Source: Cercophora sp. LCS_1 (Eukaryota; Ascomycota; Sordariomycetes; Sordariales; Lasiosphaeriaceae). Taken from it: DNA of 64,000 nt. The DNA lies in assembly GCA_036250225.1 (NCBI GenBank), contig JAPZLL010000006.1, forward strand, positions 1,302,001 to 1,366,000. The letters are read 5' to 3'. The position numbers and the translations under genes were made by a program. Under the pieces are notes generated by a model that was not told the DNA's origin, searched no databases, and saw only the letters and a list, made by a program, of their open reading frames with translations. This document shows, piece by piece, positions 1 to 10,641 of the stretch (the first letter of the stretch is position 1; every line of letters starts with the position of its first letter).

Positions 1-98
1 GTAGAATGTCAGTGTGAGTCGGGACGCAGCTTGTTGCGGGACGGTCAGGCTTACCTGGGCGAGAAGGTTGTGAGGGAGAAGGAATATCTATCGGCCAT
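1..98 (-). CDS. PRE8: 20S proteasome subunit alpha type-2, 5' end only (first exon plus start of intron 1)
   Basis: Only the first coding exon (98 down to 55) lies in the window. It reads MADRYSFSLTTFSP and ends inside an AG-split codon at a donor GTAAGC (54 downward). The intron fills the rest of the window edge and carries a branch-like CACTGAC near position 15. This peptide is the highly conserved N terminus of proteasome alpha-2 (PSMA2/Pre8), where the next residues are normally SGKLVQIEYAL; the AG at the exon end would start that serine codon. The subunit is part of the outer alpha ring of the 20S core particle, and its N-terminal tail helps form the gate. The rest of the gene lies to the left of this window. 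Recognition rests on 14 residues, but they are distinctive. Confidence 0.85.
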
Positions 99-737
99 GT
101 CGGCGGTATGCGAGTATCTTCAAGATGACTGTGCCGAGTCCTGTATCGTGGTCAAGCGTTTGTCCTGAAATGTGGTAGTCAAAAGGCGGAAGCTGGGTTG
201 CGTCGTCGTTCAGAGCTCCCACTAGGCACGGGCAGTTGCGCGTCGACTGGACCTGAGCTTGGTGCTCTCAGCCTGAGCTCGCTTGGGCCAACCTGGTGCG
301 ATATCAAGCTGTGATTGGCCGGCCTGTTGACAGCCTTGGCCCCGCAGCTGTGCGGAGCTTTCGACCCGAAACGGAAAGGCTTGGAGCTTAAATACCCTGA
401 AGGTTCTAGCGACTCCTCATTTTAACGGCAGCATTTTCTGACAGCGGCGCTTCTTTGACCTCGCTGCTTGCGGCGTCTTCGGCCACCATTGTCGCACGAC
501 AATGAACGACTCTTCCCTTCCGTGGGATTGACAACCAATAATTAAGTTCTACTCTTAAATGTAGGTTTTTGAGCCCGTCTGCTGCTTCAGACGGCTGGCT
601 CTATTCGTTGCGAAGCCGCGCTGCGGATTGGACCTGTCTCCTCTCCACCTCCGTCCGGACTCACGTTGGGCTTTCAGTCTTGTCTCACCCACAGCCTTCT
701 AAACGTCTACTCAGCTGCCCAGCAGTACTTTCTCGCG
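99..737. promoter_or_regulatory. Divergent intergenic region between PRE8 and the RING-CH gene
   Basis: This 639-bp gap holds the 5' flanks of two divergently transcribed genes. No coding segment is convincing in it, although a 55-codon open frame runs from position 1 to 168 on plus across the PRE8 exon. I did not recognise specific factor sites. Confidence 0.5.
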
Positions 738-1696
738 ATGGCTTCTCCCCGTCCCTCTGGTATGCCTGGGGACTGGCAAGATGATAGCAGTTCGGTTGAC
801 TCCGCGGCCGAAAATATCCCCGCGATCAGACGCAGACGCCCGCAGAAGCCGCAGAAACGCGCCGACAAGAAATACCAAGCACGCACATGTCGTATCTGCC
901 TGGAAGAAATCCAGCCGACCGAAGAAGGGCTTGACCCGTTTTCTAGAGTGGTCTTCAAGAGTCGCGTCCGATACATATCCGAGGACCCATCTCTGGACCC
1001 CCTCATTTCACCCTGTCTGTGCAAGGGCAGCCAGAAGTACGTCCACGCTGGATGTCTCCAAGAATGGCGATACACGCAACCTAGTACTGAACAGTACTGG
1101 CAATGCCCAACGTGCAAGTTCAAGTATCGCTTGAAACGGCTTTCTTATGCGCGAGTGGTCACGTACGCGGGAATACGGATAGCTCTGACACTGGGTTTCT
1201 TCCTGCTTGCGACCTTTCTACTGGGCTTCATTGGCGATACCTTCATTGGCCTATGGGTTGACCCTTTTGGCACTTTCTGGGACGCAGTTTACGAGGGAAG
1301 TGAGGGGCATCTCGAGTGGAGGGGTGAAGATGAGCCGTCGTCTTGGTCTTACCACTTTTTGAGGGGGCTTGTTTCATTCGGAGTCCTGGGTTTGGCCAAA
1401 ACATTCTACCTGTCGGGTTGGCGTGTTCTTTATTACGGCGGTGGGGGTGCTGCTCGCCGGAGGGGAACTGGCAGGAACAGACTGGAGGCAGTGAACTGGA
1501 CCCTCGTCTTCATAGGCGCGTGCACGTTCTTATACGTAAGTCTAGATCACCTTGTTCATTCGGGATCTGATGAGCTGACACGCCCTAGCAAACTTGGAAG
1601 TGGGTGAGTGTTGTAGTCACCCGGGTACTCAAGGATGTTGCCGAACAGGTGCTTGATATCCAAGAGCAATCTGATGAGGATGAGCCAAGCGAATAA
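738..1696 (+). CDS. RING-CH (MARCH-type) membrane E3 ubiquitin ligase
   Basis: Two exons (738-1535 and 1589-1696) join across a 53-bp GTAAGT...CCCTAG intron with a CTGAC branch point, giving 301 aa. A complete RING-CH finger is visible: C51-x2-C54, C93-x-C95, H103-x2-C106, C123-x2-C126, with the seven-residue C-to-H spacing of the RINGv/MARCH class. Two or three hydrophobic segments follow (about 142-172, then about 215-232 and 250-266), so the protein is probably membrane anchored with its RING in the cytosol. It should transfer ubiquitin to membrane or ER substrates. The N terminus is basic and low-complexity (RRRRPQKPQK). The start is the first in-frame ATG; the upstream open frame has none. 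It is much smaller than Doa10/Ssm4, so it is a different member of the class. Its substrate is unknown. Confidence 0.85.
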
Positions 1697-2878
1697 GCAA
1701 GATTCGATTGCTAAGCAATGGTACCTTCAAGCTGATCATTGGTGGGTGGCACGCCTTCCTGCACACTCTTAAGCCGGCGCCGCTTCTCTTGAAAAGGGGA
1801 TACTGCTTCTATGCGGTGTTGGCGTGTCTGTGTGCAGATATTAAGCCTCGTTGTCGCCTTGGGGCTGAGACGTCTTGTCTTCACTCCGTCTGGCGGCACG
1901 ACGGTGTCAGTCAAAACCCTTTGGGTGATTGCTTCATTTGAAGCTTTCTCCAGATTTCAGCTCCTCGCCCTTGTTGGCATACCATGGGGTCGCCGAACGG
2001 AAAGATTGATACATATTCATAGTGGACATAGATCTGAGCGTCGTTGAGAATGAGACAGCCACTCTTCGAGGCACGAGTCGGGATGTGACTCCCATGTATG
2101 ATGCTGTGAATATTCCTGTAACAGGACTTGGTGCTGTCATTTTTCTACCCCGGATCTAACTTGGAAGCAATATATCTATACGCATCGACGATATGGAGCG
2201 CTTTACCGGGTATTTGGACTGCCGGTGTTTATGGTAGGCGCCGGCTCCAAGCAGCCGCGACATGCCGCCCTTGAAGCCACTTTGCGATAAGATAAGGCCA
2301 AGAAATTTCCCCTGGGAAGTGGGGACCTGTGAACGCTGTCTTGCCGCAAGGGCAGTGTTACCCGTGTGCAAATGGTCCCGGATCCCGTCGTTTCGCAAAA
2401 GTCCTCCTTTCGTCCACGTCCACGGCCATTGTTGACCAGAGAGAGAGAGAGGGCAGAGAGTAATGATTCGAAACGGTCAACGACTGCGCAGCCGCGTTTG
2501 CTAGCCTCGACATATTGTTGCCCCGCGCGTTCCAAGTGCGGGCTCCCTTGACCTCAAAAGTGCCAATCTCGCCAATGATGAGATCCTGACCGATGTGCGA
2601 CCATCCGCGCGACCTGTTCTCTGCGATCCGCTCCTGATAGCAAACAAATTTGTTTCGATCCCGTAACCATCGCGCGCCTCATCCAAAACAAAACGACCGG
2701 CTTTCACCTTACGATTCGGACATCGAACCCGCAGCGGCAACCCGGAATTTATCCGCTCGAATCGTCCGCATCTCGCCCTCGTCGAGCGAGATCACTACGC
2801 ACCTTTCCCCCCTTCGCGAAGGGCAACCTGTCCACTGGATCCTTGGTCTAGAGGAGCTCCTCTAGGACACTTGCAAAG
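1697..2878. other. Intergenic region, no gene seen
   Basis: About 1.2 kb between two plus-strand genes. Open frames here are short (80-110 codons), overlap one another and show no family resemblance. It includes a short GA run (about 2440-2458). It presumably holds the 3' UTR of the RING-CH gene and the promoter of the glycosyltransferase. Confidence 0.5.
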
Positions 2879-3930
2879 ATGCACTTCGCCTACCCCCCCA
2901 GAAAATCGTCAAATCCTCCGCCATACATGCGCGCGACGGCAAAGCTTCCAGGGCTGAGGAGGAGTCGACTAAAAGTCATTGCGATTGCCGGGCTTGCGTT
3001 TCTCCTCCTCATATGGCTCTTCAGCAGACCGAGTAGTTCACAGGGGCTATACAAGGGACACATCCCAAGCGGCAAGCCTCCGGTGGTGGTGCTCACGGTT
3101 CTGGACGAGAAAGCATATGACAAGGCGTACTTGGACGTAATAAGGGAGAACAGGATACAGTACGCCGAAAAGCATGGTGAGTGACACCAACCGAATGGGA
3201 GACTGCGACTTGGACACTAACATGTCTTTAGGGTACCAAACAATGTTTGCCAAGGTCGGCGACTACGATCTCAAGGGCGCACCTTCGAGCTGGACAGCGG
3301 TGGTGGCGGCGCGGGACGCAATCACCAAGTTCCCGGACTGCTATTTCATCTGGTACATCGACCAGAACTCGTTTATCATGAACCCCGACCTCAAGATTGA
3401 AGACCACGTCATGAAATCCTCGACACTGGAATCCCTGATGATCAAGGACCATCCCGTCGTCCCGCCAGATAGCATTATTAAGACTTTTAGCCATCTCAAG
3501 GGACAGGACGTGGATTTTGTTCTCACTCAGGATAACCTCGGGCTTTCGGCGGGCAGCTTCGTGATCCGGAACGGCGAATGGGCCAAGTTCTTCTTAGAGA
3601 CATGGTTCGATCCGCTCTACAGGAGCTACAACTTCCAAAAGGCCGAGACGCATGCATTGGTGAGTCGGGGAGTTGGACTTGACACTTTGATCCAAGCTAA
3701 TGTACTTGAAGGAACACATTGTCCAGTGGCATCCCACCATTCTCGCTCGGTTGGCGCTAGTTCCTCAGCGAACAATCAACTCATACAGCAAGCTCGATAA
3801 AGGGGCCCAGTACCAGCCAGGCGACATTGCTGTCAGATTCACAGACTGCTCGCCGTCCAACAAGGAAGCGTGCAAATCAGAGTCACAACTGTTTTTGCAG
3901 GCTTGGCGGTCCGCATTCAAGGACTCATGA
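2879..3930 (+). CDS. GT34 family Golgi mannosyl/galactosyltransferase, Mnn10/Mnn11-like
   Basis: Three exons (2879-3176, 3232-3659, 3712-3930) give 314 aa; both introns begin GTGAGT. The layout is type II: a basic cytosolic tail, a single membrane anchor at about 31-48, a short stem, then a lumenal GT34 domain with the motifs PVVVLTVLD (about 67-75), GYQTMFAKVGDY, SSWTAVVAARDAI and the C-terminal EHIVQWHPTIL...LVPQR block typical of Mnn10/Mnn11/Gma12. These enzymes extend N-glycan outer chains in the cis-Golgi, Mnn10 and Mnn11 acting in the M-Pol II complex. The usual metal-binding DxD is replaced by D143-Q-N145 in WYIDQNSFIMNP, which suggests the Mnn11-like partner or a weakly catalytic subunit. 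I cannot separate Mnn10 from Mnn11 by eye. Confidence 0.82.
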
Positions 3931-4886
3931 CCAGGGCCTACGGATGCCCCTGCGGGCAATGATGACGATACGAGTTCCTCGAATTCCTAATGTGCATGGA
4001 ACAGGAGTCACCGCTACAGGCTCCAATGTTTCTGGGAGGAGTCCATTCGGAAGCGGCGTTTATATGGAAACGGCGGCTATGATCACACGAGACAACGCGA
4101 TACCTGGCGGTTATAGGGGGCAGGGGATAATAAGTACTGCGATAGCTTTGCTGTTGACGTGGGCCTACCGGTGTCTTGTCCAAGTAATTGTGGGGCAAGG
4201 GTGTCATTTTTGTATATTAAGCATATTAGACTTGCTTACTTGGCTGCTTAGCAGTATGGACCGACTAGACCAGGCTTGTCTCTTCGTGTTTGCGTCTCGG
4301 TCCCTCGGAGCAGCGTCCGCATTTGACTCAGGGTTGAGCACCACATCGTCGCATCGTGTGGAGTCGCGTGGGATTTGTGGCAATTGGGTTGAATAGCGAC
4401 GTAGCATTTGCCCGATACGTGACCATGTCCGAACCTGCTGCTACCAAGCAGGCCAGTTAGATGCAGTTGGGGGTTGAGGTCACGATGGGGGGCAGCAGCG
4501 TTGGAACGTTGACGGGCACAAAGACAAGCAGTTGGGGTGGAGCAGTCTTGCATGTGATAGCTCCCGGATGGCGGCATTGGTGGGGGAGGTTTTCCAGCGT
4601 GGGAAAGCGCCACCGACCGCCTAAGCCGAAGAAGGGCGAGAAACCGGGGCACCCGGCACGACGCCACGGGCCCCGCGGGGTCCAGTTGATTCCAAGACAA
4701 ACAAAAGGGCCTCGGATCTGCTGTCCTGTTCGGCCAGTGCATTGGCCCCTCCACATTCGCATCCCCGGTCCCCATCCTCAAAACGTTTCCCGGGAACGAA
4801 CGCAAATGTCCATCCAGGTGATGCAGTGAAGAAAACACGACGGCATCGAGGGTCATTGAGTCGCTACTCACTCGCCAGTCGCAACC
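3931..4886. other. Intergenic region, promoter of DPL1
   Basis: 956 bp without a supported gene. Open frames on both strands overlap in 4248-4955 but have no recognisable domain. It should contain the GT34 gene terminator and the DPL1 promoter. Confidence 0.5.
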
Positions 4887-6885
4887 ATGCCGGGCACCTC
4901 GCGAATGCCCGTGAGCCTCAGAGAGAGCTTCAACAGCGTCAAGAGGAGATCGCATCCGAACAATCCGCTGCAGGTGCTCAGCCTCGATCTGTTAGTGCTT
5001 TCCCGCTTCCCATCTTCCATCCCGGCCCCCAACGCCGCAGGACACCAGGCTTTCATCCATCCCGCTTTGCGCATCCTCTGGTACCTAGGAGAGCTACGCA
5101 GTAGCGGTTCATGCAGAGCGGCGCCGAGCAGCATTTTGTTTTGTTACCCCTTATTCGCACCACCTGCGCAAACGGCCTGTCTACGTCATCCTCCCCTGGG
5201 CACCGCTGACCATACACCTCTAGTGTGCGGAACATTGTATTCTTTCTCTTCCTGTTGAGATGGACGCGCCGGGTTCTCTGGAAGCTCAAGGGGCGCGGCG
5301 TGCTCGGGACTATCGCCGAGCTGTACACTGATCTTCGTCGCATTCTCTATGGCTACTTCTTGCGCATGCCGGGTGTGCGCACCCAGGTGCGAAAGCAAGT
5401 TGGCGAGGCCATCACCAAGCTGGAGCAAAAGATGGTGCCTGCCAATGCGACGCGCTACTTGACCCTTCCCAAAGAGGGCTGGAGCGAAGACGACATCCGC
5501 AAGGAACTCGAGGCTCTCGCCAACATGGACCACACTCGGTGGGAGGATGGCTACGTCTCCGGTGCCGTCTACCACGGCGAGGATGAGCTCCTCAAGTTGC
5601 AGACCGAGGCCTACGGAAAGTTCACCGTTGCCAACCCAATCCACCCCGACGTCTTCCCCGGTGTGAGGAAGATGGAAGCCGAAGTCGTCTCCATGGTTCT
5701 GAGCCTCTTCAACGCGCCTCCAGGCGCTGCGGGTGCAAGCACCAGCGGTGGAACAGACAGTATTCTCCTGGCCTGCCTTGCCGCAAGACAGAAAGCCTAT
5801 GTTGAGCGGGGCATTACCGAGCCAGAAATGTACTTCCCCCCCCCCCTTTTCCACACTCCCGTTCTCCCTACTAACACCCAACCACCAGGATCCTCCCCGA
5901 AACCGCCCACACAGCCTTCCGCAAGGCCGGCGAATACTTCAAAATCAAGATCCACTACGTCGCCTGCCCAGCCCCAGCCTACCAAGTCGACATCAAGCGC
6001 GTCTCCCGCCTCATCAACTCCAACACCGTCCTCCTGGTCGGCAGCGCCCCCAACTTCCCGCACGGCATCATCGACGACATCTCGGCCCTCTCCCGACTAG
6101 CCGTCAAGCGCCGCATCCCGCTCCACGTAGACTGCTGCCTCGGCTCCTTCCTCGTCCCCTTTCTCTCCAAAGCCGGCTTCGAAACCGTCCCCTTCGACTT
6201 CCGCCTCCGCGGCGTGACCTCCATCTCCTGCGACACGCACAAATACGGCTTTGCGCCCAAGGGCAACTCCACCGTCCTCTACCGCACCGCCTCGTTACGC
6301 AGCTACCAATATTTCGTCGACGCCTCCTGGTCCGGCGGCGTCTACGCCTCCCCCGGCATCGCCGGCTCCCGCCCCGGCGCCCTCATCGCAGCATGCTGGG
6401 CCTCCCTCATGGCCGTCGGCGAAGCAGGCTACCTCTCGGCATGCGAGCAAATCGTCGGGACAGCCAAGAAACTTGCCGATCGTATCAGGGAGCACCCGCC
6501 CCTCAGCGCGGAGCTCGAAATCCTCGGGAATCCCATGGTCAGTGTGCTTGCGTTCCGCGCGCGGAATCTGAATATCTACGATATCGCCGACGGTATGAGC
6601 GCCAAGGGGTGGCATCTCAATGCGCTGCAGAATCCGCCTGCCATTCATGTGGCCGTGACGTTGCCGATCACCAAGGTGTGGGAGAAGTTGGCGGCCGATT
6701 TAGAGGCTGTTGTCGAGGCCGAGCGCGAAAAGGAACGGGTTCGCGCTGTCGAGGGGAAGAAGAGCCGCGGTGCCAAGGAGGCTGGTGATGCGGCGGCGTT
6801 GTACGGTGTTGCGGGGAGTTTACCTAATAAGAGCGTTGTTGTGGATTTAGCGAGGGGTTTCCTGGATTTGTGTTATAAGGCTTAG
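4887..6885 (+). CDS. DPL1: Sphingosine-1-phosphate (sphinganine-1-phosphate) lyase
   Basis: Three exons (4887-4990, 5224-5829, 5889-6885) give 568 aa, close to the usual family length. Intron 1 (GTTAGT...CTCTAG) was placed so that LSLDL joins VRNIVFF; intron 2 (GTACTT...ACCAG) carries an 11-C run. The enzyme is a PLP-dependent lyase of the ER membrane that cleaves phosphorylated long-chain bases to a fatty aldehyde and phosphoethanolamine, the exit step of sphingolipid breakdown. Visible features are an N-terminal membrane anchor (about 36-52), the substrate-region block TSGGTDSILLA, HVDCCLGSFLVPF, and the PLP lysine K355 in SCDTHKYGFAPKG. The domain is complete and undamaged. Its neighbour downstream, the PDH-type kinase, converges on it. 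Confidence 0.95.
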
Positions 6886-7950
6886 TCCAACTGCCTAGCA
6901 TTGGATAGGATAATGATGGACCGGGATGGGAGGCTGGTATTGATTGTTCGATTGCTGTATGTTGGCATCGGTGATGGAAGGATGGGTGGGTGGGGAGATG
7001 TGTTGTAGATTATAATTTCATTATCGTTTTGTACTGTACCATGGTGGCATTTGCATTTACATTGGTTAGATATATAAAATCACATCATATTGGGAAACAT
7101 ACCACTAACAGAGTCAAAAGGCTCGGTATCAAGCTGGTTCTCCCTCTCATGGTATCTCGCTGTCTTGTTCTCTCTGCTAAAACAAACTCGGCCATGAGGC
7201 GTGTTTCTCTTCTCTCCTCTCTCTCCTGCTCTCTCTCTCTCTGTCCTGATGGACCCAACCTCCTTCCTTGAACATTCGTATATCTGCCCCCGTTTCATCC
7301 ATTCCATCCCACCTCCACATCCCGCAAGTAACGTATCTTGCCAACCCCCTTCCTTCCCGTCCACCCATCCCACCGATCCATCCCTTTCCAAGTGTATCTA
7401 CCCACCTCCCATTTTCATATAAAAATGACGCCGTTATAAGCTGCGCGTTGTGTTGTGTGATGATGATGTGTGGACTTAACGAGTCAATATGATGACTCTA
7501 GTTGTAATGACCAAATCCCTTAAACCACGATTGAAACCCGATAATTCACCGTCACCGCCAAACGAGACAGTTATTGAAGCTAGCAGGAGCAAAACCCGAA
7601 CAACAAAAAGTTACAACGACTACAACAAGCACCAAGCCAAGATGTCGACGAGTGGGAAAGAGATGACAGCGAGCGTCAGCTAGAGATCGCTGTCTCTCCG
7701 CCGGAGGCTTCCGCCTACATCGCCTCCGCCCACGTCCGTCGGCACGGGATTGACCATGCTCTCTGCGTCGCCGACCTGCCTGCGCTCTACGGGACAGAAA
7801 GTCATGAAAAGGTCGCGACATTGGGCTCAGGGGGGGTTGCTTACCCGTCACCTCGTTCAGATTCTTGAGGCGCTTCCGCATAATATATCGCAGGGGCAGC
7901 GTCAATCCTTGGGACGCAGTAGCTTTGCCGTCCCTCATGACTGCTGGTTG
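6886..7950. other. Convergent intergenic region with CT-rich tract
   Basis: Holds the 3' ends of DPL1 and the kinase gene. A pyrimidine-rich CT microsatellite-like stretch lies at about 7207-7242. No gene is supported here. Confidence 0.5.
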
Positions 7951-9461
7951 CTATTGAAGCGGCTCTGACGAGCTAGACAGACGGTTGAGATGGAGGTAGA
8001 CATCCGTTCCGTAGCTGTTTGAACAAGGTTAGTTAGCGGGGTTTATCAGGAGAGGTCAGAGGTGACATACCCTTCCATACTTATGAGCTTGAGATCGCCA
8101 CCAAAGTACCTCGCATACAGACGGGAAAGCGGAAGGCCGTATCCAAATCCAGCCATGGGCGCCTTGAAGTCGCTTTTGTCAAAGTCTGGGTCCAGGTTCG
8201 GTGTTCGGTCCACGGTTGTGTACATGTAGGTCCAGACGAGGGGAATTGCGCTTCGTGGGATGCCGCCGCCCTCGTCGGAAATTTTGATAGTGATGTCCTC
8301 CTTGCCTTCGGCCACAATCACCTTGGTCACGGGGAACTCTTGCTTGTCTTGGCCGTGTGTCTCGACGACGGCACGCAGCGAGTTCTTGAGCGTCTCAAAG
8401 AGCATGTGCGACAAATGCCCCGGCACATACATGAAGTTGAGATTCGGGCTGCAGACAAGTTGGATCTTGGGCGCTTCAAACAGCCCGTAGTGGTCTTCGC
8501 AGACGAATCGCGCATTCTCAATGGCTTCTTGGGCGAGGTCCTTGATGTACGTCTTGGTACAGATAATGCCGACATACGACGGGTCGCGGTAGTGGCTCTG
8601 GTCCGTCAACGCTATGTGCTGCCCAATAAGCATTCTTATGCCAATCCGGGACATGTAAAAGCGGTCGAGGAAGGCCTGAATGTTGTTGTCTATTTGCATT
8701 CGTTGCCGTTTGCGCTTGTATTCAAGGATGCCCTGCGCCATGGTCGTGACGACACTGTCGTGCCTCCTCTTAATCTTGTGCAAAGTCTGGGCGAACCGCT
8801 GGTTGTAAAGCTGCAGTTCTGGGGGCCAGTCGCCCGTGTCGTCGACCATGGCAAAGTACCTCCTTGCCGAGGCAGATGTTTTTGCGCTGCCCCATCCATT
8901 GTTGTTGTTGCCGCCATTGTTCCACGAGCTCAGTCGGTCCTCCTCGATGCTCGGGTTCGGCGTCGCCTGCGAAAGCAGTGCGGTCGTTTTGCCCGAGTTC
9001 TTGGCCGGGCGCATCAACCGTTCTCTTACTTCCCTCGATAGGTTCGGTCGCGGTAGCGTTGTGATTTCCTGCATAGATATCGCCATGAGTCATGTCCCAA
9101 AGCATCCCCCGGCACGCGGGATTTTCTGGGGGGGGCATCGTACCTCAAACGACTGCGCATACCAGTCCTGCACCTTCTTCACCGAGGGCATCTCGTTCAG
9201 TCCATCGGGCAGTGTCTCAAGTTCCTGGACGCGGTGGGCGAGGCGGATCGGGAGCTCCTCGGCGAGAAACTGCGATGCGCGAAACAACGTTCCTGGGCGC
9301 AGTCAGCACACGATAAGAACGCACACGGGGCGGTCAGCGAGCTCACCAGTCGAGGGCTTCTCGCCAAACTGCACCATCTGGCGCAAGCTCACGCCCGTAG
9401 CAGGAAAGCTCGCATAGTGCCGGATGGTGTCCATCAGCCGGTCGGTCGTCTTCCACGACAT
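7951..9461 (-). CDS. Mitochondrial pyruvate dehydrogenase (or branched-chain ketoacid dehydrogenase) kinase
   Basis: Four exons on minus (9461-9347, 9292-9144, 9068-8071, 8014-7951) give 441 aa. The start ATG gives MSWKTTDRLMDTIRHYASFP. It phosphorylates and inactivates the E1 component of a mitochondrial 2-oxoacid dehydrogenase complex, controlling acetyl-CoA entry to the TCA cycle. Seen: the PDK helical domain (ASQFLAEELPIRLAHRV, FYMSRIGIRMLIGQH at about 225-239) and a GHKL ATPase domain with N box ETLKNS (313-318), G1 box DEGGG (353-357) and G2 box GFGYG (395-399). The last exon supplies the conserved GYGTDVYLHL. An Asn/Gly-rich, low-complexity insertion occupies about 111-152. I cannot tell Pkp1 from Pkp2 by eye. 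The organelle is inferred from the family; no strong presequence is obvious. Confidence 0.92.
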
Positions 9462-10641
9462 GTTGGCGACTGCGGCGACCGCTCAGGCGCGGCCAATTGG
9501 GGTTGAGGAGGGTTCTGCTGGGCGATATGTGCGCACCATGTGGGAGAATACAATGCGTCGAGGTCTCGAGGGAGTCGGAAGCGCCTGACAGAGCAGAGCA
9601 CAAGGGTGCACGTCTCGTGCTCAGCCGAGGCAAGCGGATCCGGTTCTACAATGACGCAAGTGGACTCGCTCTCGTTCTGTCTGCAATCAAGCTGCCAGGT
9701 AGGCGTCACAGCTCAGGGTTGGCGCCAATTGCGTCGGGATTGGAGCGTCGAAGGGTACATGGGGCTTGGGAAGAGGAGAGAGAGAATGTTTTTGTCGGTT
9801 TTGTCATCAGGGGAAAGGGCAAGGAGTCGAAAGTTCATGTGCCTGTGTCCCTCTGCATTCCCCAGATGGAGCAACCTGGAAGTGGAGGGGGAGTCACCTC
9901 AGGCCCTCGCTAGGTGCATAGCGGCAGAGCAACCCCACACTGGTCACAGCCGAGCAACCCTGGGGGTGGGATGCTTTGTTTCTTCCCCTCACCCATTGGT
10001 ACGATGCGCAAAGCCGAGCGCTGTGAAAAGAACGGTTCGACTCAGCATCGCAATCCGTCCTTACGTCATGGAACGCTTGACTATGTGCTAAAAATCTAAA
10101 GGCCCCCTTTTCATCTGTTTTTCTCTGTATGTCTCCTGTCCGCCCGTTTCCCGTCAGTCAGTTTTCCAGAGAGGGTTGCGCCGTGACACAAAGGGCATTC
10201 CGCAGCAACGATGAGATCCAGCGCAGCTGGGCGGCTGGCGGCCGGGCTGCCGCAGAAACTGGGCAATCCAGAAAAAGTCCCGAATGGCTCGGCTCAGTCG
10301 CTCGGTCGTTCGGAAAGTCTCGGGGCTTCCGGGGGAGTGGCCTGGTTGGCAGCAAGCAGTTCGCTTCAATCGCTTGGCCGGGGCGGGCATGCCACACCGC
10401 CAAAATCCCGCCAGCCCAGAAAACCAGTCGGTCGGGCGCGTGCCCGCTCACCTGGGAATCTGTTTTCGTACACCTGTGTGGGGTATACAGCACACGCTGT
10501 CCGCCCTTCATTCGTGAATAGCATCACCAACCACCCCAATATGAAACTGCCAAACGACGCTAAAATCTTTTCCTCCTAAGGGGCGCTCAGTCCCTCCCAA
10601 CTTATGATTCCCGCGCACCTCATGCGCTCTGTTTCCTTACG
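9462..10641. promoter_or_regulatory. Divergent intergenic region
   Basis: 1.18 kb between the 5' ends of the kinase gene (minus) and the tetrad-repeat gene (plus). Open frames within it overlap in several phases and are not convincing. No specific sites recognised. Confidence 0.45.

Noticed and set aside
1..168. 55-codon plus open frame from the window start
   Set aside because: It runs antisense across the proteasome alpha-2 exon, which explains the region better.
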